NCBI GenBank assembly: GCA_038496445.1
Contig: JALMLS010000445.1
Coordinates: 1 to 52,669, forward strand
Direction: 5' to 3'
Source of the DNA: Trichosphaerium sp. ATCC 40318
Lineage: Eukaryota > Discosea > Flabellinia > Trichosidae
Length of the DNA stretch: 52,669 nt
Below the pieces are notes generated by a model. It saw only the letters and a list, made by a program, of their open reading frames with translations, made no database searches and was not told the origin of the DNA. Positions 11,884 through 23,442 of this stretch are shown here, piece after piece. Made by a program: the position numbers and the translations under genes. How positions within the stretch are numbered: the first letter of the stretch is position 1; the number at the start of each line of letters is the position of its first letter.

Positions 11884-12183
11884 TTCTCTGGAAAATATCA
11901 CGTGATACTAAAAAGGATTGTGGCTGTTTAGGTGCTACAATACTGCGTGGTTATTATAAAAACTGTCGTTCATCTTGAGTCAAAGCAGTATATTTCTTTA
12001 TTGATTGTATTGAGCGACTGTACAGACTCCGTTGCTGTTTTAGTTAATTGTTAACTGAAAATATCCTTCGGTCAAAAAACTGTCATTCTCACATTATGAG
12101 AATACTTGTTACCCTCCTTAATATCAATTACAATCTTCAACAACACACGCAACAACAACTTTACAATAACAACAACATAAAAA

Positions 12184-13243
12184 ATGAGTTACGACAAACC
12201 TGTTTACTTAAAGAACAAATGCACTGGTCTTGTATTCGAGACAAAACAAACTGGACTAACTGCTAACAACAAAGAAGTGTGTGACATTATCCAAAGTACT
12301 CTGAAAGAAACCGACGATGCCAAACAGCTCTACAAGATTGAAAAATCGGATATGGTTGCTGGAAAACAAACATACAAGATCACTGCCTTCAACAACGATG
12401 TAAGTTGAATTTAGTACTTGTCAGGAAACCTGTGACAGTTCTTTTTAGGTTCTAGATATCTTATACGGAGAAAAGAAGGATGGTACACGAATCATTACGT
12501 ACTATTGGCACGGAAGTAATACTCAAAGGTGGTACATTGAAGACCATGAAGGATGTACGCTCCTAATTTTTTCTTCCGAATATAATTAATTCTCTTTTAG
12601 ACAAAGTGATTATCAACGTTCACTCTGGTAAATGTGTGGAAGTCCCAGGATCAACAACCGAACAAGGCGCTGCTCTTTTACAATTCACAAGCAACCATAC
12701 CGATAATCAACTTTGGTCTATTCTCACTGAAGAACAAGCAAAGATCAAACCAGTCCCTGTTCCTTCTGATGCTGATACACCAACGAGTTGTATCGATCTC
12801 CGCTATGCAACCGACTCTCCAAAATGGCGTCGTTATAAAATAACTTCCGTGTCATATGATGGTGTTGTACATGATCATCCACGTATTCAAATCCACTTTG
12901 ATACCAAAGGTGATTATTTTCAAAACGCTTTCTTTTTTTAACATGGTTGTTTAGGGCATGTCATCGATAAGACAAGATCTGCTGAAGGCAAAAAAGTAAT
13001 TGCATTGTGCATAGAGACTAATTGTAAAATGCAAGTGTACGGTGTGAATCATTGGGCATGGCCTGGATCGAATGGAACCATTCAAGGTATGCAGTTTTTG
13101 ATAATATAATATTCTCATGCCTGCGTTTAGGTTTGTATGTGTGGCCGGTTGACAAAGAACCAAAATGGACTTCTGCTAAGAGCACTGAAGTACTTAACTT
13201 CTTTGCTCCAGGTAGAACTATTGAAATTGGAGAAGTGGAATAA
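12184..13243 (+). CDS. Ricin-B-type beta-trefoil lectin-like protein (right copy)
   Basis: Exons at 12184-12399, 12449-12554, 12601-12909, 12955-13086 and 13131-13243 splice in frame to 291 residues. It is close to the left copy throughout (MSYDKPVYLKNKCTG, TQRWYIED, NQLWSI, ending GRTIEIGEVE). Differences are mainly conservative substitutions such as HSGKC for NSGKC, which suggests both copies are still under selection. About 300 bases upstream are shared with the left copy, including an A/C-rich leader just before the ATG, so both may respond to the same regulators. Confidence 0.87.
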
Positions 13244-13493
13244 ACAGAGATAGACGTGAATAGTACCAACAATACAATGTACTCCAATAAAACTCTAGTG
13301 AACATTATGTTGTGTTCTAGATATGAACATCAGACTTGCCTACACTAATAGGCCTCCATGAAGTAGTTCTTCAAGAGAGATTGAAATAGCTATAGTTGTT
13401 GTGTTTCTAGATTCGCCTGTCGCAGTACCTGAAAAAGGTTCAATAACACAGCGATATCCTTTTAAAAGTTCTATTTACTTTATTGTGAGTACA

Positions 13494-14628
13494 TTACTTT
13501 TTACTCTCATACTTAGCGATTCGAGCAAGAAGTTCAGCAATTTGAGTATCTTTTTCTTTCAATTTTGCGTCTTTTTCTTCTAGTTTAGCTCCTTGTTCTT
13601 GCAGCTTTGCATTTTTTTCCTTGATTGTATTTGATAATACTTGTACTTGTAAATCATGTGGGCTCAATTGTTTTGGCTTGTTCAAATTTGTAGCTCCCCA
13701 TAATTGCCTGTACATGTAAGTAAGGAACAAAGTAAAATGCTATGATCACGTGTACCTGTTTTTGAACAAGTTGTCTGACAACTCATCCTCACTATCTGAG
13801 TCTATGTCAAGTTCAATTTTCTTTTTGGTACTCTCATCATCGGCAACGTTCTTTGGTGTCTTGGTTTTTTTGTTTTTTGGTTTACTCTTTTTTGATTTGG
13901 TTGTATTACGTTTCCTTGGTTGTTTTACAACTTTAATTATGTATCGTGCTACAGCTTGAACATCTAAAATGGAATGTTAGTACTTTGTATTTTGTAATGC
14001 AAGTTACTACAATTGACTGTTTTTTGGAATACCTTGTGCCACAACCAACTCATCGCACACTGCCTCATTCACTTTGTCATTTGAAACTGCAATTCCAAGT
14101 TTGTCTACCAATGTGTAGTGACTCTGGTATCCTGGTTTTATGGGTTTACCATAATAGTTATCATCATCAGTAGGCTTTTCTGTAACCTATTACTGTTGTA
14201 AACAAATAAAAAGCTGAGGCAATGTTGGTGTACAGGATATACATTTCCTGGTGTGACTATACTTAAAACAAGAGTCAATTCTCGATTTCCTGATGTATCA
14301 TATGAGCAAGCATATTCAAGGCTACTCTAAACAATACAGGTTAAGAATAAATTAAGAAACATGTCCATGTACAGTAAAGTAAACACCCTGACCATAATAC
14401 CCGCCATCTAAAGAACTCACAGTACCAAATCCAGCTTTTACAATACTCAAAGCAGCTTCAGGAGATGTACCATGAACCATCAATAAAACTGGTGACTGAA
14501 AACGTGTCATTACCTGTTCTAAAGTGTTTGTACTTGGGCTGTTGTCATTGATCAAATCTTTAAACCTCACAGCTACTGCTCTCTTATGTCTGTCTTGTTT
14601 CCATTCATCTTTACAAAATAACTTTGGC
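13494..14628 (-). pseudogene. 3' remnant of the ADP-ribosyltransferase gene (copy 2)
   Basis: Reverse-strand match to copy 1 from the catalytic region to the coiled-coil end. It includes MVHGT, GGYYGQGVYFT, the Lys-rich linker and the C-terminal heptads. Homology starts abruptly at 14628 within the segment that in copy 1 reads LPKLFCKDEW, so the N-terminal half is cut off. The intron before the catalytic block has lost 21 bases, leaving an 18-base in-frame stretch at 14496-14513. With no start region attached, this is most likely a non-functional fragment. Confidence 0.8.
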
Positions 14629-15020
14629 GTTTATAAATTAGGTGATGACCTACAACATCTCTTAATTTTTTAAAGTCTGTATCTACTTCACTACCTAAAA
14701 TACAAGGAGTCATTCGTAACAAACACCAAGAGTCACATGAACCATGGAATAACTGGTACTATTGTTGGAACAATAGTGCGCGTTCAGCTTTTTAGGACCA
14801 CCTAGCACTTTTAATTCAACAGCCATGAACCGAACAACTTAAGCGGAATAAAAAAATCAGACAGTTGACTTCTACTTAACGTTTCTGTACGCTTCCTGGC
14901 TTAATGTCGGTAAGAATGGTGATTAAGTGTTTAATATCACCCAGATAAACGCATTTAATCCCCCCTCAAGTTCTCCTTTTACTTAACATTTGCTCAACGA
15001 AAACTAACGGTGATCATACA

Positions 15021-16100
15021 ATGGACAAGAAAAACCAACAAACGCAGTTCAACCAAGTATTCGACCTTGTTGCGCTACCGATTGAGTTAATAGTCCATAT
15101 TCTCAAACAAGGGACGTATACACTTCGTACAGCCCAAACGTGCCATTTTTTACGAGATATTGTTCACAACCACGTTGGGTATGGTTGTATCAGTATTAAA
15201 AACACAAATGAAGTTCAGATGCTTTCTGGTAGCCCATTACTCCACAATACGAATATTGATTTTTTTCTAAATCTGCCAAACGACATTATTGCGGCATTGG
15301 CAGGTGTACACACTATCAACCTATTTCATTGTAAATCAATAACAGACAATGGCATTGCGGCATTGGCAGGTGTACATGATATTGATTTATCAGACACAAA
15401 TGTAACAGATGAAGGTTTGAAGGCATTGGCAGGTGTGCACACAATCTACTTGAACGCTTGTGAGTCAATAACAGACAATGGCATTGCGGCATTGGCAGGT
15501 GTACATGAGATTAATTTATCATATACAAATGTAACAGATGAAGGTTTGAAGGCATTAGCAGGTGTGCACACTGTCTGGTTGGAAGCTTGTGAGTCAATAA
15601 CATACAATGGCATTGCGGCATTGGCAGGTGTACATGAGATTGATTTATCAGATACAAATGTAACAGATGAAGGTTTGAAGTCATTAGCAGGTGTACACAC
15701 TATCGACTTGGCTTGTTGTACGTCAATAACAGACAATGGCATTGCAGCATTGGCAGGTGTACACACTATCAACCTATGTGGTTGTATGTCAATAACAGAC
15801 AATGGCATTGCAGCATTGGCAGGTGTACATGAGATTAGTTTAGCTCACACACGTGTCACAGATGAAGGTTTAAAGGCATTGGCAGGTGTACATGAGATTC
15901 ATTTATCAGATACAAATGTAACAGATGAAGGTTTGAAGGCATTGGCAGGTGTACATACTATCAACCTATGTTATTGTGAATCAATAACAGACAATGGCAT
16001 TGCAGCATTGGCAGGTGTACATGAGATTAGTTTAGCTAACACACGTGTCACAGATGAAGGTTTAAAGGCATTGGCAGGTGTACACGCTATCTATCATTAA
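15021..16100 (+). CDS. F-box-like / leucine-rich-repeat protein inserted in the right arm
   Basis: A single exon of 359 residues starting MDKKNQQTQFNQVF. The N-terminus has an F-box-like motif (LPIELIVHILKQ, then TAQTCHFLRDIVHN). It is followed by about eleven repeats of 21-25 residues alternating two types, SITDNGIAALAGVHTINL and VTDEGLKALAGVHEIXL, resembling the Cys-containing LRRs of AMN1 and FBXL proteins. F-box/LRR proteins normally link substrates to SCF ubiquitin ligases. Repeat DNA is nearly identical between units, indicating recent expansion or conversion. A paralogue is at 27380 and a fragment at 36690. The open frame on the opposite strand (15446-15808) is only a by-product of the repeats. 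Confidence 0.85.
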   Translation: MDKKNQQTQFNQVFDLVALPIELIVHILKQGTYTLRTAQTCHFLRDIVHNHVGYGCISIKNTNEVQMLSGSPLLHNTNIDFFLNLPNDIIAALAGVHTINLFHCKSITDNGIAALAGVHDIDLSDTNVTDEGLKALAGVHTIYLNACESITDNGIAALAGVHEINLSYTNVTDEGLKALAGVHTVWLEACESITYNGIAALAGVHEIDLSDTNVTDEGLKSLAGVHTIDLACCTSITDNGIAALAGVHTINLCGCMSITDNGIAALAGVHEISLAHTRVTDEGLKALAGVHEIHLSDTNVTDEGLKALAGVHTINLCYCESITDNGIAALAGVHEISLANTRVTDEGLKALAGVHAIYH

Positions 16101-16319
16101 CGGCTATAGGAATAAGCGCACTGGTAGGTGCAAAATTAATTAGCTTGGAAACATTCAGCAAAATTATTTCGTGTCATGTGCAATATGTAAGCAGTTGTTG
16201 CTCTAGTAAAGTTCTATTAATCAGTAAGAAAAAATTACTAGTATCTCCATGAAACACATTTGGTGCCTTAGGACTAAGTTTCAAAGCTGATAACATGACT
16301 TTTTATCAATACATACAAT

Positions 16320-17746
16320 GTGACTTGCGTGCCAAGTATTGCAACCATTTCGCAAGATTGTCTCCATTGTGGTGTTTTGTTCAGTGTTGCGTATTTTAAC
16401 CATAACGTACTAGAAAGCTTACCATCTGGGAATAATGTCAACACAGTTTCAAATACAGCAACAAATGAAGAATCATTAGCAATAACACGCAGTATCTGAA
16501 CAACTATCTTTTGCCATCTTATTGTGCCATATTTTTGCAGATAGTGAAATATCTTTACTACATTTCAATAAAGTAACAACAACAGAATTATGTCCATAAT
16601 ATGCTAAAAACGTTACAGTAATTGTATTGACAACCATAAAGTACCTGCGCAATGCAGAGCTGTACATCCATTTTTGTCTTTGGCTTCAGTATCTGCATTT
16701 GAACCTAGCAACATTTCTACAACTTTATTGTGACCTTGATGCGCTAGAGGTAAAAGTTACATAGTTTGCAGTGACAACAGTAAGGCGCCTGCACGATAGA
16801 GAACTGTCCAGCCATTTTTAGACTTTACTTCTACATCAGCACTTGCTCCAAGTAATAATTCAACAACTCTACTATGTCCTTGATGTGCTAGAGGTAAAAG
16901 TTAATACAAGTGCGATACCATCGTGTACCTGCACGGTGAAGAGGTGTCCTTCTTTGTCTTTAGCTTCAATATCTGCATTTGATCCAAGTAGCAATTTAAC
17001 AACTTTACTTTGTCCATGATGTGCTAGGAGGCAGTAAAAACAAATGTATTACCAACAATAGCTACCTGCAACATGAAGAGGTGTCCATCCATTTCTATTT
17101 TTTGTGTCAATATTTGCGTTTGATCCAAGTAATATTTTAACAACTTTAGTGTCCATGACGCGCTATAGGTACAAATTACAATAATTGACTGATAACAATG
17201 ATAAGGTACCTGCACGATGAAGAACTGTACATCCAAAATGATCTTTTGCTTCAATATTTGCTGTTGACCTAAGTATTTTGACAACTTTACTATGTCCATA
17301 ACGTGCTTGAAATACAAATTAAAAAAAGAATACTCTGACAACAAGCTACCTGCACAATATAGAGGTGTCCATCCATCACTGTTTGTATATTCAAAGTTTG
17401 CACCCTTATGTATACACATTGTTGTAATAATGGCCAGGCCATGCTGCGCTAAAATCAAGTTGATATTCACATGTGGTTCGATACATGCCTGCATGCAATA
17501 GTATTGTGTCAGCTGACTCTTCTTCACATAAGCTGCTATTTAGCTCGTCTACTACAGGTTGTCTCAACAACAATACAAACATATAAGAGGTATCCGCACT
17601 CGTTGTAATTCTCTCGTATTTTTTGCTCAGTATCGCCAATTCATCTACATTGGAACTGTTAAATAGCGCGCGCGAAAATATCATGTTTCTTGTTACTAAC
17701 CTTCTAACAATAGCGTTTCTTCTGCAGTGCGTCTTTCTTCAAACAT
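16320..17746 (-). pseudogene. 5' remnant of the ankyrin/ADP-ribosyltransferase gene (copy 2)
   Basis: Starts at ATG 17746 (MFEERRTAEETLLLE), with the same first-intron structure as copy 1. It continues through ankyrin exons down to the WRLNLAKWLQYL-type block, where homology ends near 16320. One ankyrin exon (about 17067-17167) is two bases shorter than its relatives within the segment equivalent to GHSKVVEILL, which shifts the frame. With the centre of the gene also missing, this copy cannot encode the full protein. Confidence 0.75.
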
Positions 17747-17875
17747 CAAGCGATGTTGTAACACGTGGTAGGTATTGGATAAAATACTTTTCTTATTACC
17801 TTTAGTTTCCTGTGATTCATTGATTTGTTTTGGGTCTGGTACAACACGTTAGATAACTGTTCAGTGAATGTACAC

Positions 17876-19409
17876 AGTATGGCTTTGAAGGAACAGTTCA
17901 TCTAGCAGGTATAAAACATGCTTGAGTTGCATTGTCGCGCCATTATTGTACACAAAGCACAAGCTGTTTCTTCACATGGAGATTTTTGAAACAAACACTT
18001 TAGGGTGTTTGTACATCCCGAGTTCGTATCAACAAACAGTCTAAGTACACCATCCAAGTTCTTTGATTACACTTCTAATTCACTAGTATGGGACAAAATG
18101 CTCCTAACAGCCAACCCTGAAGGTGGTAAGTCCCCATAGCACTTCAATCTTTAAGAATATTCCTGCTACACAAGATTCATGTATATTTGTTCTCTTAGCG
18201 TGTTGGCACTGTTCCACCCATTCAAGATCGTTTTAGGATGTGTTACTGTAAAAAACTGCATTACGGGCTCTTAGTGGCACCAATATATCACGGAACGCAC
18301 GTGACGGCGTATATGGCACGAATCACGCTAAAGAAAGCGAAAAACTGTCTTACCATCCGAAAGTGACTATTATCAATACATAAAGCGTTTCAGAGTCACC
18401 CACGCGAAATCAAAAACATGTCCGGTTTCATTTGGACGAGAAGGCATAAAATTTTGAGTTTTCTAGCCGCGTTTAATCCCTTTTGTTGTACCAAGAAATG
18501 GTACGTATTAGCTGTTTTTAGGAAGTTGCCGACCAAATCGCCCCAAGAAAACTCATAATTTTACGATTTTGCGCAACCTTTTCTTTAAAGCTAGCATGCT
18601 TGTAGTTATCTGTTAAAAAGTTCTTAGCCTAATAAAAATGTCCCAATTTTAAATGAAAATCGACATGTCAGTTTCATTATCTTCAATCCCCAGAGAGTAA
18701 TGGCATCAGTAATCTGACAACCACAACAATTTTAAATATGACAGAGGAAACTATATTTTAATCGCCGAGGTATTAGAAGCGAGGCAATATCAAAAGATGG
18801 TCAGAAAATTATAAGAATATTTGTTTATAAGCTTTCTGCGTCCAGTTACTTATCCCTTCTTTGAACTCTGAGTGTGCTTAAAATGTCTACAGCACCGCCT
18901 AATACAGAACTAGAAGGATTGGTTCTAGGTATTTCACTTGACGTCTAAGTAACAGTACCAATTCATAGCTGTTATTTTTGCTGTAAATCTTAGCTATTTT
19001 TGATATACTTCTTGTAAAGAAATAAACGGGAAAACTCCCACTTTTTTCTTGGAGAATTAAGAGCGAAAAATGAGCAACCACAAAATTTTTACCTAATAAT
19101 TTGTTGATACTTTTCACAGTAAATACGTCTTAACTACACATGAAATATCTACTATTTAGTAGCCAATTTTACTATGCAATCAGCGTGAAATAAATTATAA
19201 TTCAAACTCAAATTGTGCCCTTTTATTTTTGAATTACTTGTTAATTAACTAAACTATAGTGAGTATTTCTGTATTAAATAAGGTCAAATTTGCACTAAGT
19301 AATCCTGAATTACCAAAGAAATACTTGGTATTTTCAACAGAAATCAGCGAAAATTACACATGATAAAAAACCAGTAGTTTTTATTGGCGCTACAGCCGCT
19401 TTTACTACA
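17876..19409. other. Intergenic; 5' flank shared with the third transferase copy
   Basis: No gene is seen. The part at about 17900-18300 resembles the upstream region of copy 3 (about 45850-46160); for example, both contain related words around TGTTGGCACTGTTC and ATATCACGGAACG. The rest is A/T-rich with no exon-like stretch. Confidence 0.4.
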
Positions 19410-21462
19410 TCAGTTTGTTGCACCAAATACAAAATGGTCAGGGTTAGATTGCGCTTGATAACACAGTTGTTGCATTGTGACCATCCCTTGTTGCACTACA
19501 AAAAAACAGTCAACGCAATAATAAAACATAAAATCACTTGCCTTTTGCATACTCTTCCTTAAAAGGAACATGGTCATCAGCAGTTACAAGGCGAGCAAAA
19601 CATTCAGCATCAAGGTGTTGGGCCTTGCCTGTGCATCTGTACTCCGCCTTAGGAGTTTGAGATTCATCATGAAACCACTTTTGTTTTAAAGTTTTGATCA
19701 ATCCTATGCCAGTTCCACCAGGAGTGTGAATGGCCGACATACAAATAGTGTTAGCTATGTCAATCTCATTTATTCCAAAGTGATCAGCAGCCACCACACG
19801 AACATCTGCAATAAGTCTTTTGTGTGCTAAGAACAAGGTGAATCAACAATAGTACAAAATGAAAAAACCAAAGCAATTTCAATCCGCCATACCCAAAAAA
19901 GTAAAAGATTCATTGTGATAAACAAATGCTGTCCAATACCTATTTCAACATTAACAAAACAAAGGGTATTGCAACATACCATGGCATCGTAACATCACAA
20001 TTGAGCAGTGTAGGATGTTTACAAATGTATACTTCGTTTTGTTCACCATAACACACTGGAACAGGCAACACCAATGGCATGGTAGATCCAGAACCTGCTG
20101 TCTTTGACAAGTAAGAAACAAATTGTAGAAGAAAAAGTTCAAAGGTTGGAGTAATACGCACCAGAGTTCCAGCCAAGATCTGCTGTTTTGTTGCCACTGC
20201 ATACTTTTCAGTCCGCAAAAATGGAAGAAGGGCATCGACAGTGAAGAGAAAGTCTTCAGCACAAAGTAGAGGTAAAAAATGTTTCATAGCCACTTTTTCT
20301 TGTGTTGGATCTGTGGTTACTACAAATTCTGTGTTTGCTGGTATCGAACTCTAACACAGATTACTACACTGTAATTAAATAAAAAAAACCAAACGTACTT
20401 GAGCGTCATCTAACATTGAAACATCTTCCGTATCCTTTTTTTCACATGGCTGTTTAAGTGCTCCAACAAACACTCCCAAACCGAATTCATCATCTGGCTT
20501 TTGTTCTTTTTGCTTTGGTTGTATTGGTGTTTCTTCAAATTCATTTTGATATTTCGTCACCTGAGGATGTCTGTAATCCAAGTCATCTATTACTGGCTTC
20601 AAAGAGGGGTGATGGGACACCAAGGCGCTGTATTCTGCCAAAGCGACTGCCACAGTAGGTTTTTTACCATTGAGCAATGTTTTAGAATTTTTAACCAATT
20701 CAATCCTCTACAATAAAACGCAAAATAAGCAAGTTGCAAACTCAATTTAAACACTAACATAAAGAAAGTACTCATACGCAGCTCCATAATGCATTTGGTT
20801 AGAGTATATGTTGGCCATAGTCTTCTCAGCAATTGCTACACACTTGTGGGCTTTAAATGAAACAAATTAGCAGTTGTTACTAAAAAAACTAAGTATTCGC
20901 ACCCACTGTAACCATGTCCATTACTGTAGCACGGTAAGTGCTTCCACAAGCATACTTTATCAATTGATTCACTGGACCATATGTATCTTTAAAGACTCTG
21001 GTTGTTCTGAAATGATCCATAGCACGTAAGTCACTGTAAGTAACATCCCTTCCAGTATGTTTCTGAAAAACGTCATTTATAAGTTTGAAAGCCTGGTTTC
21101 TTTGTTTTAGAACATCTACAAACTCAGCTGGCATCCACAAAAAATTGTAAATCAAGGCTCGTTTAACTTCCTATGTGTCATTAGTCAACCAACGAAAGCA
21201 AAGAATGGAAAGAAAATACCAAGGTCTGTTGTTGAGCCATCTTTTCACGCTGTGCTTTAATCTCTTCACTTAGTTTGGTAACAGTTGTTTTGAATTGAAA
21301 GAACTCTGCTTTGAGTTGCTTTAAACTGTTATCAAACGCATTAATAGTTGCAATCATTTCTTTTTGGTTTTTAAGTATAATAACAGACGCTTTGTGTAGC
21401 TGTTGAAAGTAAGGGATCATATCCTCCTCTGTTAGCTGTTTCTTTGTAGGCGGCTGAGACAT
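19410..21462 (-). CDS. Unrecognised coiled-coil protein
   Basis: Starts at ATG 21462 (MSQPPTKKQLTEEDM) and ends FVFGATN with TGA at 19410-19412. About eight exons splice in frame. The first encodes an amphipathic coiled coil (LKQLKAEFFQFKTTVTKL). Middle exons encode helical segments (FVDVLKQRNQAFKLINDVF, YSDLRAMDHFRTTRVF), an acidic Lys/Gln-rich linker and a hydrophobic domain around LLCAEDFLFTVDALLPFL. Further exons read VRVVAADHFGINEIDIANT, and the last is Gln-rich. The last intron (19496-19541) begins GCAAGT, a typical GC-AG donor. I do not recognise the family. It is divergent from the MORN gene at 22412. The open, consistently spliced frame argues for a real gene. Confidence 0.65.
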
Positions 21463-22370
21463 GTTGCCTGAGTGGTTGTACAGAAAATATTGAGTAACAC
21501 GACCACGTGGATTGGTATTCTTAGTATTATAAGAATATTTCAGAAGTTACAAAATTGGAATTGTAATCGCCTTGAAATTAATTAGCGTGTATGTAAATTG
21601 GATTTTGTAGCATACCACATCTGACCAAGCGAAAAGTTACAAATTCCGTAAACCCACGTGATAAAAAACCAAAACCAAAATTTATTTACATATTTGATAC
21701 CTGGTGGCGTTTACAAAGCTATGGTAGTGGCGTTATACTGGCTTGAATTTTTTTGTATGATTTTTCACGCTATAATCCTGTTGATGCCATGAGAGCGCTA
21801 TTGGCAGCGTAGGTAGACGCTATTTGTAGCGTTAGTAAATTTTACACGTATCTGTACAATACAGTTGGTTTTTCATCACGTAAAACAACGTTGAAGAGTG
21901 TTTGAGTCTAATCTTACCATACAGTTGCTTTTGGCATCGTAACTTTTCTTTTAGCTACCGAATGACTTTTGTGGCTTGAACGTACCATGTACAGTGCCTA
22001 GGTATTGTGATCTTTCTTGTCATGCCGGTAATGGTTAGACGGTGAGCTTACATTGAAAATTTTGTTATCACTTAAATTACATAAGCTGTACTGCAAACGC
22101 CAAGAAAGAGCTTACCGTGATAACAAGCAGGTCAAGTTAATGCAATCCTAAGAATTCCTTAAAAAATACACGTGTAGTTTTATTAAGAACAATGTACTGC
22201 ACTGTTTTTAGCCAAATACATTTGCGTTCTGTAGAAACCATTGTGGCAGCATCAAACAACCTTAAGGTTCTTTGAAATGTATTCAAAAAAATACCTCTGT
22301 GAAAGCAGCCGTGGCAGTACAGCGCAGGTACATCCCAAAAGCGCTTTGATAAATAATGGTGCCTAGATAC
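21463..22370. other. Divergent intergenic region with a dispersed repeat
   Basis: Lies between the coiled-coil gene (-) and the MORN gene (+). About 21645-21735 is a diverged reverse-complement copy of about 40608-40706. Near 21770-21840 several short GTAGCG/AGCGCTA words recur. No exon is seen. Confidence 0.4.
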
Positions 22371-22411
22371 TATCACTGACCAGCTTACCTCTCGAATTAC
22401 AACTGTATACA

Positions 22412-23254
22412 ATGGATTTAGATTTTGGAGTATATAAAATCTGGCCACTGTTAAACAGAGCAGCCTCCTTTTTCCGCTTCAACAAATCCATTGAAAAGAG
22501 TGGAGTATGGAAGTCACAGTTTAAGCGTTACTACTTCAAAGATGGACTTCGACATGGTGAGTGCAAAGACTTTTATCCAGACGGGAGGGTACAATACATT
22601 GTAAAATATCATAAAGGATGTGTTTTGAGCGCTTTGCGGAGAAGTTATTATGAAGGAGGTGAAGCCATGGTGGTGGAGTTCTTTGAAGAACAAAAAAATC
22701 CCCTTGTACAAGACTTTGTAGATTTGAAGAATTTGTATGAAGAAGTCAACTGCACTTGTGGGTACGACTTAGCCACAAAAAGTGACATCGTTTATGTAGC
22801 ACTTATGCATCTTTTCTCTGGCAATGCACGTGATGTCATTGAATACCATATCCCAAGCAAAGACGTTTTCACCAAAGAAAAAATAGATGACATGTTTCTT
22901 TCAAATGTATTGGCCAATAACATACCCAAAGCTTGCTTTGGTTCTATGAAAACTAGCTATAGATGCATTCCGAAAGATTCTAATTACAAAGAAGGTTTGA
23001 TAATGACGTGGAACAGCCAACAAGCCTTAACACACATTCGTCAGTACAAAAATGACCAACCACATGGTTCATCACTTTCCTTTCACAGCAATGGTGCTGT
23101 TTGCCATAGATGCCATCTCAGTAATGGTGAACTGCATGGAGATTGCAGTGAGTACTATGAGAACGGTCAAGTGAAAATGCAAAGTAGATACGTGAATGGT
23201 AAATTAATTGGTAAACTCACACTCTGGTTGAAAGATGGCGCTTTAAAGAACTAA
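22412..23254 (+). CDS. F-box-like / MORN-type repeat protein
   Basis: One long exon of 280 residues from ATG 22412, stop at 23252-23254. The same frame extends upstream through LPLELQL, matching the F-box-like start of the paralogue at 35203-36142 (LPLELQLDIVDLDFAVY), so the true start may be in an upstream exon. After the shared WPLL block come MORN/YwqK-like units (HGECKDFYPDGRVQYIV, HGSSLSFHSNGAV, HGDCSEYYENGQVKMQ). MORN repeats usually bind lipids or act as scaffolds, and an F-box would add a ubiquitin-ligase link. F-box-plus-repeat proteins like this are also frequent in giant viruses. No membrane segment is seen here, unlike the paralogue. Confidence 0.75.
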   Translation: MDLDFGVYKIWPLLNRAASFFRFNKSIEKSGVWKSQFKRYYFKDGLRHGECKDFYPDGRVQYIVKYHKGCVLSALRRSYYEGGEAMVVEFFEEQKNPLVQDFVDLKNLYEEVNCTCGYDLATKSDIVYVALMHLFSGNARDVIEYHIPSKDVFTKEKIDDMFLSNVLANNIPKACFGSMKTSYRCIPKDSNYKEGLIMTWNSQQALTHIRQYKNDQPHGSSLSFHSNGAVCHRCHLSNGELHGDCSEYYENGQVKMQSRYVNGKLIGKLTLWLKDGALKN

Positions 23255-23442
23255 ACCTTGTACCTAATAAAGAAAACACGTGTTTTTGAATTTAAAGTCA
23301 AAGCTGGTTTTCAAATCGTTTGTTTTGACTTTAGCAGTGTAGATGCTTGGAACTTTTACACCATGTGCGTTTCTTCCGTTTTGTAAACTGTTTCATTTAT
23401 TTTTATGCCAAGCAACTCAAAGGCACTAAAAAACTCATTAAG

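Larger units (their letters stand above)
11884..17875 (-). repeat. Right arm of the inverted duplication, interrupted
   Basis: Reverse-complement counterpart of 3727-9626. The lectin gene and its upstream region (11884-13243) and the 3' half of the transferase gene (13494-14628) are conserved. Homology stops at 14628 and resumes near 16320 with the ankyrin part (to 17746) and its 5' flank (to about 17875). The gap holds an F-box/LRR gene in place of about 1.1 kb corresponding to roughly 5590-6690 of the left arm. Confidence 0.85.

Noticed and set aside
15446-15808. 120-codon open frame opposite the LRR gene
   Set aside because: It is an antisense shadow made by the repeated codons of the LRR units and has no independent features.
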